A stretch of DNA of 64,000 bases from JAOUJD01 sp963811265 (lineage in GTDB: Bacteria; Pseudomonadota; Gammaproteobacteria; Burkholderiales; Burkholderiaceae_F), in NCBI GenBank assembly GCA_963811265.1, contig CAWEQS010000025.1, forward strand, positions 132,943 through 196,942, given 5' to 3'. The notes below the pieces were generated by a model. That model did no database searches. It saw only the letters and a program-made list of their open reading frames with translations, and was not told where the DNA came from. Position 1 is the first letter of the stretch. Each line of letters begins with the position of its first letter. The translations under genes were made by a program, and so were the position numbers. Shown here one piece after another: positions 49,909 through 59,008 of this stretch.

Positions 49909-49935
49909 AAAAGCGCACCCGGGGGTGCGCTTTTT
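49909..49935 (+). terminator. Terminator-like hairpin in the tyrS leader
   Basis: AAAAGCGCACCC (49909-49920) pairs with GGGTGCGCTTTT (49923-49934), followed by T and AATGG. It sits 61 nt before the tyrS ATG and overlaps the alternative GTG start of the M23 gene. A possible -10 TAGAAT lies at 49874-49879. If transcription starts there, this is a leader attenuator; otherwise it separates the divergent units. Confidence 0.5.
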
Positions 49936-49996
49936 AATGGAGCCGCGAGTATATCTGGCTCGGGACCCGGCTTCGACGCTTTGAATCGGGGAATAC

Positions 49997-51238
49997 ATGA
50001 CTGCCGCGGTAGGGAATTACACGTCTTCACCCGCCGTCGAGCGGGCACTGGCCCTCGTCAAGCGCGGCTGCGACGAACTGCTGATCGAGGCCGAGTTCGC
50101 CCAGAAGCTGGCGCGTTCCGCCGCCACCGGCACTCCGCTCCGGTGCAAGCTGGGCCTGGACCCGACGGCTCCCGACATTCACCTCGGGCACACGGTGGTC
50201 CTGAACAAGCTGCGGCAGCTGCAGGACCTCGGCCACACCGTCATCTTCCTGATCGGTGACTTCACGTCGATGATCGGGGATCCCTCCGGGCGCAACACGA
50301 TGCGCCCCCCGCTGTCCCGCGAGGAGATCGAAACCAACGCACGGACGTACTTCGAGCAGGCCGCGCTGGTGCTCGACCGCGAGAAGACCGAGATTCGCTA
50401 CAACTCGGAGTGGTCCGAGCCGCTGGGCGCCGCGGGCATGATCAAGCTAGCGGCGAAGTACACGCTCGCGCGACTGCTCGAGCGCGACGACTTCGCGAAG
50501 CGCTTTCGCGACGGCGTTCCCATCGCGATGCACGAACTGCTGTACCCCCTGATGCAGGGCTACGACTCGGTCGCGCTGAAGTCCGACATCGAACTCGGCG
50601 GCACCGACCAGAAGTTCAACCTGCTGGTCGGCCGCGAGCTGCAGCGTCATTACGGGCAGGAGCCGCAGTGCATCCTGACGATGCCGCTGCTCGAAGGCCT
50701 CGACGGCGTCGACAAGATGTCGAAGTCGAAGAACAACTACATCGGCATCACCGAGGCGCCGTTCGAGATGTTCGGCAAGGTGATGTCCATTTCCGACGCG
50801 CAGATGTGGCGCTGGTACGACCTCCTGTCGATGCGCAGCAACGAGGAGATCACGGCGCTGAAGCAGCAGGCGGCCGATGGGCGCAATCCGCGCGACATCA
50901 AGGTCCTGCTCGCGAAGGAGATCATCACGCGCTTCCATTCGGAGCGCGACGCGGAGCAGGCGGAATTCGAGTTCCTGTCGCGCTTCAAGTTCGGCGCGAT
51001 TCCGGACGACATGCCGGAGTGCACCGTGGATGCGGACGCGGACGGTGGCGTGGCCATCACAGCGCTGCTGAAGCAGGCAGGCCTGGCGCCTTCGACCAGC
51101 GAAGCGATCCGCAACGTCGAGCAGGGTGGCGTGAAGGTCGGCGGCGAGAAGGTCGGCGACCGGGGCGCGCGACTGGGCGCGGGCACCTACGTGGTGCAGG
51201 TGGGCAAGCGCAAGTGGGCGCGCGTCACCGTGAAGTGA
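49997..51238 (+). CDS. tyrS: Tyrosyl-tRNA synthetase
   Basis: Charges tRNA-Tyr. The 413-residue product has the HIGH-type motif in LGLDPTAPDIHLGHTVVLNKLRQLQ (about residues 50-74) and the KMSKS motif in GVDKMSKSKNNYIGI (about 238-252). The C-terminal S4 RNA-binding domain reads STSEAIRNVEQGGVKVGGEKVGDRGARLGAGTYVVQVGKRKWARVTVK. The architecture matches the TyrRS2/TyrZ-like class common in proteobacteria. It lies opposite the M23-anmK unit, the standard betaproteobacterial arrangement. Confidence 0.97.
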   Translation: MTAAVGNYTSSPAVERALALVKRGCDELLIEAEFAQKLARSAATGTPLRCKLGLDPTAPDIHLGHTVVLNKLRQLQDLGHTVIFLIGDFTSMIGDPSGRNTMRPPLSREEIETNARTYFEQAALVLDREKTEIRYNSEWSEPLGAAGMIKLAAKYTLARLLERDDFAKRFRDGVPIAMHELLYPLMQGYDSVALKSDIELGGTDQKFNLLVGRELQRHYGQEPQCILTMPLLEGLDGVDKMSKSKNNYIGITEAPFEMFGKVMSISDAQMWRWYDLLSMRSNEEITALKQQAADGRNPRDIKVLLAKEIITRFHSERDAEQAEFEFLSRFKFGAIPDDMPECTVDADADGGVAITALLKQAGLAPSTSEAIRNVEQGGVKVGGEKVGDRGARLGAGTYVVQVGKRKWARVTVK

Positions 51239-51421
51239 TCCGCCGGATCGCGAGCAATGGGCAGCTCCCGCAGGGTCGTTCTGATTCGACGGCGTGGCCC
51301 TTTCGCAGACGGCAGGGGCCGCCTTGTCGAGTAATGCAAAGACCGGCCCACGAGCCACGCGCAGTATGCAAAGAATGGCGCCTGTGCGGATCATCCCGCG
51401 GGCGAAGAAGGGACGAGTCAC

Positions 51422-51760
51422 ATGAGCGACAACAAGACGGATTTCGGCGCCGGATACTGGTCACAGAGCCTGAGTGAAGTGGACAAGGAAGTGGCTCGGC
51501 TCGCGACGATCTGCAACGTCCGGCTGCTCGATCCCGGCGTCATCGAGCGCGTGCTGGCCAACGACGCGGCCGTCTGCGGCACCAGCAACCCGATGGCCTT
51601 CGACAAACTGCGCAACGTCCTGATGATGCATTACGCCGTGCGGACGCGCGCCGTGGACCAGATCGGGCACACAGGTGCGGACGCCCTGATGAAAGAGATC
51701 CTCGAGGACCTGCAGAAGAAGTTCGGCGACCGGCTGGGCGGGCCCCCCGCGGCCAAGTAG
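51422..51760 (+). CDS. Small conserved-looking protein of unknown function
   Basis: A 112-residue soluble protein, MSDNKTDFGAGYWSQSLSEVDKEVARLATICNVRLLDPGVIERVLANDAAVCG, mostly helical by composition. It ends DALMKEILEDLQKKFGDRLGGPPAAK. I do not recognise a domain. The ATG at 51422 has GGGACGAGTCAC upstream, a weak ribosome site. It stands alone 183 nt after tyrS and about 300 nt before the DUF3141 cluster. Two Cys are present but not in a metal-binding spacing. Confidence 0.68.
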   Translation: MSDNKTDFGAGYWSQSLSEVDKEVARLATICNVRLLDPGVIERVLANDAAVCGTSNPMAFDKLRNVLMMHYAVRTRAVDQIGHTGADALMKEILEDLQKKFGDRLGGPPAAK

Positions 51761-51782
51761 CCGGCGAACGCCGCCGAGTTCC

Positions 51783-51808
51783 CTGCCGGGTAGAGCGCGA
51801 CCCGGCAG
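51783..51808 (+). terminator. Possible terminator hairpin after the 112-residue ORF
   Basis: CTGCCGGGT (51783-51791) pairs with ACCCGGCAG (51800-51808) around an 8-nt loop, 22 nt after the stop at 51760. No T tract follows, so intrinsic termination is doubtful. The rest of the 51761-52056 gap holds the 20-nt element at 51880 and no visible gene. Confidence 0.35.
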
Positions 51809-51879
51809 TCAGTGCCCACTTTCGCACGTCGACCCATCCGGCGCGCCGGACGCCGCGCTAGTGGAAATCCCCGATCCCG

Positions 51880-51899
51880 CTGTCCAGATTGGATAAGAC
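51880..51899 (+). promoter_or_regulatory. 20-nt element A, shared with 60136-60155
   Basis: CTGTCCAGATTGGATAAGAC lies 157 nt before the DUF3141 gene and matches 18 of 20 bases at 60136-60155 before another operon. The 3' ends also share a G/C-rich continuation. It is probably a regulator site or a specialised promoter; I cannot name the factor. Confidence 0.5.
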
Positions 51900-52056
51900 T
51901 GCGCGCAGTGTGCGGTGCAGCATGGCGGATACGGCGATCCGATCGGGTTCGCCACTTCGGCCCCTGAGTCCGAGTCAATGTCTCCGAGGCCGGCCTGGCG
52001 CCCGCGCTCCGATCCCCGCTGTGCGGACCGAACCGAATTCAACCAAGGTGCAAGCG

Positions 52057-54434
52057 ATGGACATCGGCCACCAACTGGCGCGCAGCCAGGACATTTCCAC
52101 GAAGGTTTCGCTGGTCTTCCGCAAGCGCGCCGAGGTGGCGCAGCGCAACCTGAACGATGCGATGAGGAAGGCGTACGAGGAGAGCGGCGTCGGGCACGTG
52201 AAGCCGGACCTGCAGTCCGCGACCCACGCCTGGACCGACTGGGTCTCGTACGCGGTCGACGCGGCGCAGCGCTCGGTGCTCTTCCTCGACACGATGCGCC
52301 AGCGCGGCAACAACTACCTGCAGCACGTCGCTGAAGGCCAGCCGCCGCTGCTGCACTTCGACTACGAGACCGTGATGGACGGGCGCAAGCTGGCGCGCCC
52401 TGTCAACTACGCGCTGCTGAAGATCACGCCGCCGCGAAGGCGTGACCATCGATCCGAAGCGGCGTCCCTACGTGATCATCGACCCGCGCGCCGGCCACGG
52501 CCCGGGCATCGGCGGCTTCAAGGACGACTCGCAGGTGGGCGTCGCGCTGCGCGAGGGCCACCCGGTCTACTTCGTGATCTTCTTCCGCGACCCCGAGCCC
52601 GGCCAGACGCTGATCGATGTCTGCGAAGCCGAGAAGCAGTTCGTGCGCAAGGTGCGCGAACTGCACCCGGACAGCCCCAAGCCCGCGATCATCGGCAACT
52701 GCCAGGGCGGCTGGGCCGCGATGATGCTGGCCGCGGCCGACCCGGACGACACCGGACCGATCGTGATCAACGGCGCGCCGATGTCGTACTGGGGCGGCGC
52801 GTGGCAGGAGGGCGCGGGCGACAACCCGATGCGCTATGCCGGCGGCAACCTCGGCGGCACCTGGCTCTCGTCGATGACGGCCGACCAGGGCAACGGAGTG
52901 TTCGACGGCGCCTACCTCGTCGAGAACTTCGAGAACCTGAACCCGGCCAACACCTTCTGGGACAAGTACTACAACCTGTACGCCAACGTCGACACCGAGC
53001 CCCCGCGCTTCCTGGAATTCGAGCGCTGGTGGGGCGGCTTCTTCCTGATGAACCGGGAAGAGATCGAGTGGATCACCCAGAACCTGTTCGTCGGCAACAA
53101 GCTGTGGACGGGCGAGACGAAGATGAAGGGCGGCAAGGCCTTCGACCTGCGGGACATCAAGGCGCCGATCATCCTGTTCGCGTCGATGGGCGACAACATC
53201 ACGCCGCCGCAGCAGGCGTTCAACTGGGTCGCGGACGTCTACGGCTCGACCGACGAGATCAAGGCCCGCGGCCAGGTCATCGTCGGCCTGCTGCACGAGG
53301 ACATCGGCCACCTCGGCATCTTCGTGTCCGGCAAGGTCGCGAAGAAGGAACACGCGCAGATCGTGTCGGTGCTGAAGTCGATCGAGGCGCTCACGCCCGG
53401 GCTGTACGCGATGGCCATCAAGGAACACGTCGGGCGCGGCGGCAAGACGGAGTACGAGGTCGAGTTCACGGAGCGGTCGCTCGAGGAGCTCGCGGCCCAC
53501 GCCAACCGCTTCGGGCGCGTCGACGAAAAGCCGTTCGAGGCCGTCGCCGCCATCTCGGACTTCAACCAGCGCGCCTACGAACTGTTCATGCAGCCGTTCG
53601 TCCAGGCCACCTCGAACGAGTTCACGGCGAAGCTGCGTCGCCAGTTCCATCCGCTGCGCTGGCAGCGCTGGATGCTGTCGGACCTCAACCCCTGGCTGGG
53701 CTGGGTCGCACCGGCCGCCGAAATGGTGCGCGCGCAGCGCCGGCCGGCGGGCAAGGACAGCGCGGCGGTGAAGCTCGAGAAGGTCGCAGCCGCCGCCATC
53801 AGCGCCTCGCTCGAGTACTACCGCGCGATGCGCGATGCGAGCAGCGAAGCGCAGTTCTTCCAGACCTACGGCAACGTGTTCTCGCTCTACATCGCCGACA
53901 AGGCGGAGGCAGAAGCCACGGCGGCGCCGGTGGCCGAGGGCCGCGACCTCCCGTTCGTGAAGGAGGCGCTCGCGTCGATTGCCGAGGGCGGCTATCCCGA
54001 GGCCCTGGCGCGCGTCGCCTGCCTGCTCGCGCGCAAGGGCGAGCCGCTGATGCTTTCCAGGCTGCAGATGAGGCATCAGCTGATCAAGGAATACGGCGAC
54101 CTGCTGCCGAAGATGACGCCGGACGAGTGGCGTCGGGTCCGGGGCGAGCAGGAAATCATCGTGCGCTACGAGCCCGAACGCGCGCTCGCGACGTTGCCCG
54201 AGCTGCTGAAGACGCCCGGCGACAGGGAACGGCTGGCGACGCTGGCGCGCGCGCTGATGGGCGACGAACGCGTGCAGCGTCGTTCCGAGGAGCAACTGGA
54301 GATGATCGACAGGATCGGCACCACGCTGAAAGGCAAGCGCGCAAAGCGGCGGGCCGGTGGCGAGGAAAGTGAAGGCGCGCGCGTCCGCGCCGGCCGCGCG
54401 CAAGACCGCAGCCAGGCGCAGGGCGCGCAAGTGA
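52057..54434 (+). CDS. DUF3141 domain protein (alpha/beta hydrolase-like, PHA-synthase-related), two probable frameshifts
   Basis: The ATG at 52057 starts MDIGHQLARSQDISTKVSLVFRKRAEVAQRNLNDAMRKAYEES. One extra C near 52433 shifts the frame; corrected it reads ITPPEGVTIDPKRRPYVIIDPRAGHGPGIGGFKDDSQVGVALREGHPVYFVIFF. IIGNCQGGWAAMMLAAADP is a lipase-box-like element (G-x-C-x-G) as in PHA synthases. The body includes KAPIILFASMGDNITPPQQAFNW and LLHEDIGHLGIFVSG. Near the end, one further extra base would lead to a Lys/Ala/Arg tail, ARKVKARASAPAARKTAARRRARK, and a stop at 54434; without it the frame ends at 54442. About 790 residues. It heads the pta-ackA-fabI cluster. Confidence 0.85.
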
Positions 54435-54438
54435 GTCC

Positions 54439-55389
54439 ATGATGAGTCAACGAGCACACGAGAAGTACCAGCGCCTGATCGACTTCTGCCAGGCGCTGCC
54501 GCCGACACCGACGGCGGTGGCCCACCCTTGCGACGAAAGCTCGCTGCAGGGCGCGGTCGACGCCGCCAAGCTGGGCCTGATCGCGCCGATCCTCGTCGGC
54601 CCGAAGGACAAGATCGAAGCGGTGGCGAAGAAGTGCGGCATCGACATCAGCCCGTATCCGATCGTCGACGCGGAGTACAGCCAGGACTCGGCCGCGAAAG
54701 CGGTCGCGCTCGTCCGCGCCGGCAAGGCCGAGGCGCTGATGAAGGGGAGCCTGCACACCGACGAACTGATGGCGGAGGTCGTCAAGCGCGACACCGGACT
54801 GCGCACCGCGCGTCGCGTCAGCCACTGCTTCGTGATGGACGTGCCCTCCTACGCGGAGACGCTGATCGTCACCGATGCCGCGGTGAACATCGCGCCGACG
54901 ATGGAGGACAAGGTCGACATCATCCAGAACGCCATCGATCTCGGGCACGCGCTGCGCTTCCCGGAGGTCCGGGTGGCGATCCTGTCCGCGATGGAAACCG
55001 TCAATCCGAAAGTGCCGTCGACCGTCGAGGCCGGCGCGCTCTGCAAGATGGCCGACCGTGGCCAGATCACCGGGGCGCTGGTTGACGGCCCGCTCGCGCT
55101 CGACAACGCAATCAGCCTCGAGTCGGTGAAGATCAAGAAGATCGACTCGCCGGTGGCCGGCCGCGCCAACGTGCTGGTCGTGCCCGACCTCGAGGCCGGC
55201 AACATGCTGGCCAAGAGCCTGTCGTTCCTCGCGGGCGCGGATGCGGCCGGCATCGTGCTCGGCGCGCGCGTGCCGATCATCCTGACCAGTCGTGCCGACT
55301 CGGTGATGACCCGCCTTGCGTCCTGCGGCGTCGCGGTGCTCGTCGCCCACGCGCGCAAGGAAGCGGCGAACAAGGTGGTGCCCGCATGA
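54439..55389 (+). CDS. pta: Phosphate acetyl/butyryltransferase (Pta/Ptb family)
   Basis: Exchanges the acyl group between acyl-CoA and phosphate. The 316-residue product is the short single-domain type: HPCDESSLQGAVDAAKLGLIAPILVGPKDKIEAVAKKCGID, then EALMKGSLHTDELMAEVV, SHCFVMDVPSYAETLIVTDAAVNIAPTMEDKVDIIQNAIDLGHAL, and LVDGPLALDNAISLESVKIKKIDSPVAGRANVLVVPDLEAGNMLAKSL. The last is typical of this family's active-site side. Related proteins are often annotated as bifunctional enoyl-CoA hydratase/phosphate acetyltransferase, but only the transferase part is here. Its end overlaps ackA by 4 nt. Starts at 54439 or 54442 cannot be separated. Confidence 0.92.
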   Translation: MMSQRAHEKYQRLIDFCQALPPTPTAVAHPCDESSLQGAVDAAKLGLIAPILVGPKDKIEAVAKKCGIDISPYPIVDAEYSQDSAAKAVALVRAGKAEALMKGSLHTDELMAEVVKRDTGLRTARRVSHCFVMDVPSYAETLIVTDAAVNIAPTMEDKVDIIQNAIDLGHALRFPEVRVAILSAMETVNPKVPSTVEAGALCKMADRGQITGALVDGPLALDNAISLESVKIKKIDSPVAGRANVLVVPDLEAGNMLAKSLSFLAGADAAGIVLGARVPIILTSRADSVMTRLASCGVAVLVAHARKEAANKVVPA

Positions 55390-56588
55390 CCGACGCCATC
55401 CTTGTCCTGAACGCAGGCTCGTCGAGCTTCAAGTTCTCCCTGTTCGCGACTTCCGGACAGGACCTCGCCCTCGTCGCTCGCGGCCAGGCGGAAGGCCTGT
55501 ACACCTCGCCGCGCTTCGTCGCGAAGAGCGACAGCGGCGAGGTGATCGAAGAGAAGAAGTGGGGCGACGGCGTCGCGCTGGGGCACGAGGGCGCGCTCGA
55601 CCACCTGGTCGGCTTCCTGCGCGGGCGTTCGGAGGGCTACAAGCTGGCCGGAGTGGGGCATCGCGTCGTGCACGGCGGTCTCGAGTATTCGCAACCGGCG
55701 CGGATGACCGAAGCCGTGCTGAAGGCGCTGGAGAAGTACATCCCGCTGGCGCCGCTGCACCAGCCGCACAATCTCGCGCCGATCCGTGGCCTGTTGCAGC
55801 GCTCGCCCGACCTGCCGCAGGTGGCGTGCTTCGACACGGCCTTCCATCGCACGCAGCCGCCGGTCGCACAGGCGTTCGCGCTGCCGAAGTCGATCACCGA
55901 CCGCGGCGTCGTGCGCTACGGCTTCCACGGCCTCTCGTACGAGTACATCGCGAGCGTGCTGCCGCAGGTCGATCCGAAGGCCGCGGCGGGCAAGACCGTC
56001 GTGCTGCACCTCGGCAATGGTTCGAGCATGTGCGGCATGGCGGCGTGCCGCAGCATGGCGAGCACGATGGGCTTCACCGCGGTCGACGGCCTGCCGATGG
56101 GCACGCGCTGCGGCAACCTCGACCCGGGCGTCGTGCTGTACTTGATGGACGAGCTGAAGATGGACGTGCGTGCCATCGAGAAGCTGATCTACCAGCAGTC
56201 CGGGCTGCTCGGCGTATCGGGCATATCGAGCGACATGCGCGCGCTGCTCGCGAGCCCGGAGCCGGGCGCGAAGCAGGCGATCGACCTGTACGTCTATCGC
56301 ATCGGCCGCGAACTCGGCTCGCTCGCGTCCGCGCTGGGCGGCCTCGACGCGGTCGTGTTCACCGCCGGCATCGGAGAGAACAGCGCCGAGCTGCGCGAGC
56401 GGATCTGCCGCGACGCCGCGTGGCTGGGCCTCGACTTCGATCCCGATGCCAACCGCGCCGGCGCCCAGCGCATCAGCCGGGAAGGCAGTCGCGTCGGGGC
56501 GTTCGTGGTGCCGACCAACGAGGAACTGATGATCGCCCGCCACACGCGCGCCGTGCTGGCGGCGCCCGCGCAGGAGCGGACGCCGTAG
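55386..56588 (+). CDS. ackA: Acetate kinase (acetate/propionate kinase family)
   Basis: Makes ATP from acetyl phosphate, or the reverse. The 400-residue product begins ILVLNAGSSSFKFSLF, the ASKHA phosphate-1 motif. GVGHRVVHGGLEYSQPARMTEAVLKALEKYIPLAPLHQPHNLAPI and ACFDTAFHRTQPPVAQAFALPKSI follow, with GFHGLSYEYIASVLPQ and VVLHLGNGSSMCGMAACRSMASTMGFTAVDGLPMGTRCGNLDPGVVLYLM, all AckA signatures. VVFTAGIGENSAELRERICRDAAWLGL is the last motif. It overlaps pta (ATGA). Together they give an acetyl-CoA to acetate route with ATP gain. Confidence 0.96.
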   Translation: MTDAILVLNAGSSSFKFSLFATSGQDLALVARGQAEGLYTSPRFVAKSDSGEVIEEKKWGDGVALGHEGALDHLVGFLRGRSEGYKLAGVGHRVVHGGLEYSQPARMTEAVLKALEKYIPLAPLHQPHNLAPIRGLLQRSPDLPQVACFDTAFHRTQPPVAQAFALPKSITDRGVVRYGFHGLSYEYIASVLPQVDPKAAAGKTVVLHLGNGSSMCGMAACRSMASTMGFTAVDGLPMGTRCGNLDPGVVLYLMDELKMDVRAIEKLIYQQSGLLGVSGISSDMRALLASPEPGAKQAIDLYVYRIGRELGSLASALGGLDAVVFTAGIGENSAELRERICRDAAWLGLDFDPDANRAGAQRISREGSRVGAFVVPTNEELMIARHTRAVLAAPAQERTP

Positions 56589-56646
56589 TGCGCCGCATCG
56601 CCGTCGCGGGGCGATGTCGCGCGACGGCCTCACACGAGGATTCAGC

Positions 56647-57430
56647 ATGACCGTCAATGATCCCCGCCCGATCCTGCTGGGCAAGAAGGCGCTCGTCGTC
56701 GGCGTGGCGAACGACTCGTCGATCGCCTACGGCTGCGCGAAGGCGTTTCGCGAGGTGGGCGCCGACGTCGCGATCACCTACCTGAACGAGAAGGCGCGGC
56801 CGCACGTCGAGCCGCTGGCGAAGGAAGTCGAAGCGCCGATCTTCATGCCGCTCGACGTCAGCGTCCCGGGGCAGCTCGAAGCCGTGTTCGACGACGATCC
56901 GTCGCACCTGGGGCCGGCTCGACGTCCTCGTGCACTCGATCGCCTTCGCGCCGAAGGACGACCTGCAGGGCGGGCTGCTGAACTGCTCGGCCGAGGGGTT
57001 CTCGAAGGCGATGGACGTCTCGTGCCACTCGTTCGTCCGCATGGCGAAGCTGGCGGCCCCGTTGATGACGGAGGGCGGGACGATGTTCGCGATGAGCTAC
57101 TACGGCGCGAACAAGGTCGTGGCGAACTACAACGTGATGGGTCCGGTGAAGGCGGCGCTCGAGGCGTGCTGCCGTTACCTCGCGTTCGAACTCGGCGGGC
57201 AGAACATCCGGGTGCATGCGATTTCGCCGGGGCCGCTGAAGACCCGCGCGGCGTCCGGGTTGAAGGACTTCGAAACGCTGCTCAACGAGGCGGCGCAGCG
57301 TGCGCCGCTCGGCGAACTGGTCGACATCATGGACGTCGGCTACACCTGCGCGTTCCTGGCGACGCCCTACGCGAAGCGGCTGTCCGGCTCGACGCTGTAC
57401 GTCGACGGTGGCGTGAACATCGTCGCCTGA
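56647..57430 (+). CDS. fabI: Enoyl-[acyl-carrier-protein] reductase, FabI type, one frameshift
   Basis: NADH-dependent last step of the fatty acid elongation cycle. The ATG at 56647 starts MTVNDPRPILLGKKALVVGVANDSSIAYGCAKAFREVGADVAITYLNEKARPHVEPLA, with the FabI nucleotide-binding pattern. A break near 56912 (CTGGGGCC, one G too many) is repaired to HLGRLDVLVHSIAFAPKDDLQGGLLNCSAEGF. Catalytic residues lie in MSYYGANKVVANYNVMGPVKAALEA (Tyr-x6-Lys arrangement). The length after repair is 260, normal for FabI. The last helix STLYVDGGVNIVA is intact. It follows ackA by 58 nt. Confidence 0.95.
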
Positions 57431-57466
57431 GCAAGGCGCCCGCGCACCGGATCGGGCGGCCGGAGG

Positions 57467-58348
57467 CTAAGGTGGCGCCGCGTCCTGCGCGTCCCGGCCG
57501 CGCCGGCGGCTGAACGCGACATACGGCACGAGCGTCAGTGCCGAGATCACGAGATAAGCAAACACCGTGGCGACGACGCCGGTCGGCGCCGAGTTCAGCG
57601 TCGCCACCAGCAGGGCCAGTCCCGGATTTCGCGCCGCGGCGCAGACGCCGACGGCCGTGCGCGTCGCATGATGCGGGCCTCCCAGCGCGTGGCCGGTCAG
57701 CGCGGCCAGCGCGGTCAGGGTCACGATCGCGATCGCGGCGCCTGTGCGCGTGGCGAGGATCATCGGCGCGATGTCGACCATCACCATCGCCAGCAGCACG
57801 ACCAGCAGAAGCGTGGCGAGCCGCCTGGTCCACGGTTCGCAGCGCGCGGTGAGTTCCGGCGCGAGCCGCCGCACCGCGATGCCGACCCCGAGCGGAAGCA
57901 ACTGCGCGATGAACACCTGCCGCGCCACTTCGCGCGGGTCGAGGCTCGCCTGGCCGCTGTAGAGGTGGTTCAGCGCGGCGATCGACAAGGGCATGGACAC
58001 CACCGCGAGCGTCGCGACGAGGATCTGCAGCGCCGGGGCGAAGGCGCGATGCCCGCCCGCTCCCAGCGAGCGGCGCAGGGCCACGGGCGCGCCGGGGGAA
58101 ATCGCCATCAGCACGATGCCGATCTCGACGCCGCGCGGCAGGTCGAAGGCGCGCACCAGCACGAGCGCGAGCACCGGCACGGCCACCAGCACCGCGAACA
58201 GCCCGCGCAGCAGCAGCCCCGGGTGCTGCAGTACCCAGCGGAACTCGCGCGGGACGATGCCGAGCCCGAGGTCGAACATCACGGCGAACACCGTCGCCGC
58301 CGCGACGAGCGTCAGCAACTCAGCGGGAATCGGGCCGGTGATGGGCAT
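57467..58348 (-). CDS. Bile acid:sodium symporter (BASS) family transporter
   Basis: A 293-residue membrane protein with about eight to ten helices. The pattern FAVMFDLGLGIVPREFRWVLQHPGLLLRGLFAVLVAVPVLALVLV is the family's first half. ISPGAPVALRRSLGAGGHRAFAPALQILVATLAVVSMPLSIAALNHLYSG follows, and GVCAAARNPGLALLVATLNSA is the second-half sodium-site region. BASS members carry organic anions with sodium, including bile acids, pantothenate or pyruvate. The real substrate is unknown. It converges with fabI and is followed by the Rieske-like gene upstream on the same strand. Confidence 0.88.
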   Translation of the reverse strand: MPITGPIPAELLTLVAAATVFAVMFDLGLGIVPREFRWVLQHPGLLLRGLFAVLVAVPVLALVLVRAFDLPRGVEIGIVLMAISPGAPVALRRSLGAGGHRAFAPALQILVATLAVVSMPLSIAALNHLYSGQASLDPREVARQVFIAQLLPLGVGIAVRRLAPELTARCEPWTRRLATLLLVVLLAMVMVDIAPMILATRTGAAIAIVTLTALAALTGHALGGPHHATRTAVGVCAAARNPGLALLVATLNSAPTGVVATVFAYLVISALTLVPYVAFSRRRGRDAQDAAPP

Positions 58349-58389
58349 CCGCGGTCAGCGCTCCCGCCGCATGCGTCCCGATGAGGGCG

Positions 58390-58764
58390 TCACGGAACGG
58401 TCGCTGGAGCGGCGATGGCGGATGCCACCAGCAGCCGTTCATCGTCGACGGAGACGTCCTGCATTTCGGTCCGCAGGTTGGGCAGACCGTCGACGCAGCC
58501 GCGTTCCACGTCGTACTTCCATCCGCATCCGCCGCAGGTGAGCACCCGCCCCGAAAGCGACGCCGTCGAAAGCGACCGGCTGCACCTCAGGCAGAGGTCG
58601 CCGATGGCGACGACCCGCCCGCCGACGTTCGCGAGGAGGAGATCAGACGGGCCGACCGTCACCCGCATCGAGGCTCCTGCCGGCAGTTGCGCGAGCGATC
58701 CAACCTCCACGAAGCCTGATGCGTCGGACGCAAGGGGCGCTTCCCCGTCGTTTCGCTCGCCCAT
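58390..58764 (-). CDS. Rieske-like small protein with a CxxC/CxxC ligand set
   Basis: A 124-residue soluble protein. The body FVEVGSLAQLPAGASMRVTVGPSDLLLANVGGRVVAIGDLC matches the start of a Rieske ferredoxin domain, and WKYDVERGCVDGLPNLRTEMQDVSVDDERLLV matches its end. In normal Rieske proteins the cluster ligands are CxH...CxxH. Here they read C-L-R-C, 15 residues, C-G-G-C (DLCLRCSRS...LTCGGCGWKYD), so both His are replaced by Cys. That would suit an all-Cys [2Fe-2S] centre, or zinc. No oxygenase partner lies beside it. It sits upstream of the BASS gene, 41 nt apart. Confidence 0.75.
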   Translation of the reverse strand: MGERNDGEAPLASDASGFVEVGSLAQLPAGASMRVTVGPSDLLLANVGGRVVAIGDLCLRCSRSLSTASLSGRVLTCGGCGWKYDVERGCVDGLPNLRTEMQDVSVDDERLLVASAIAAPATVP

Positions 58765-59008
58765 GGTCTCTCATCCCGTGAGGATCCGGCGCTCTTCGTG
58801 CGTCGGCGGACTGCGTGACCATCGGCTATTCCGGGACACCTGTCTTTGCCCTTCTTGACACGTGGTGAAGCGCAGTCGCGAACGCGTCGGTCTGACGCCT
58901 GAGGAGCGGCACGGACCTGTCTAGAATTGCGAATCGCTGACGGTCCGCAATCTGGAACCGCGATTTCCTTCAAACGTGCACGGACGCAGAACTGCAAAGG
59001 GACCTACG

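Noticed and set aside
52424..54508. 694-residue minus-strand open frame opposite the DUF3141 gene
   Set aside because: The plus-strand protein has convincing hydrolase motifs and operon context; the antisense frame has neither.
58855..58926. TTGACA at 58855 and TAGAAT at 58921 as a promoter for the AraC gene
   Set aside because: The spacing is about 60 nt, far from the 16-18 nt needed, and neither has a good partner at proper distance.
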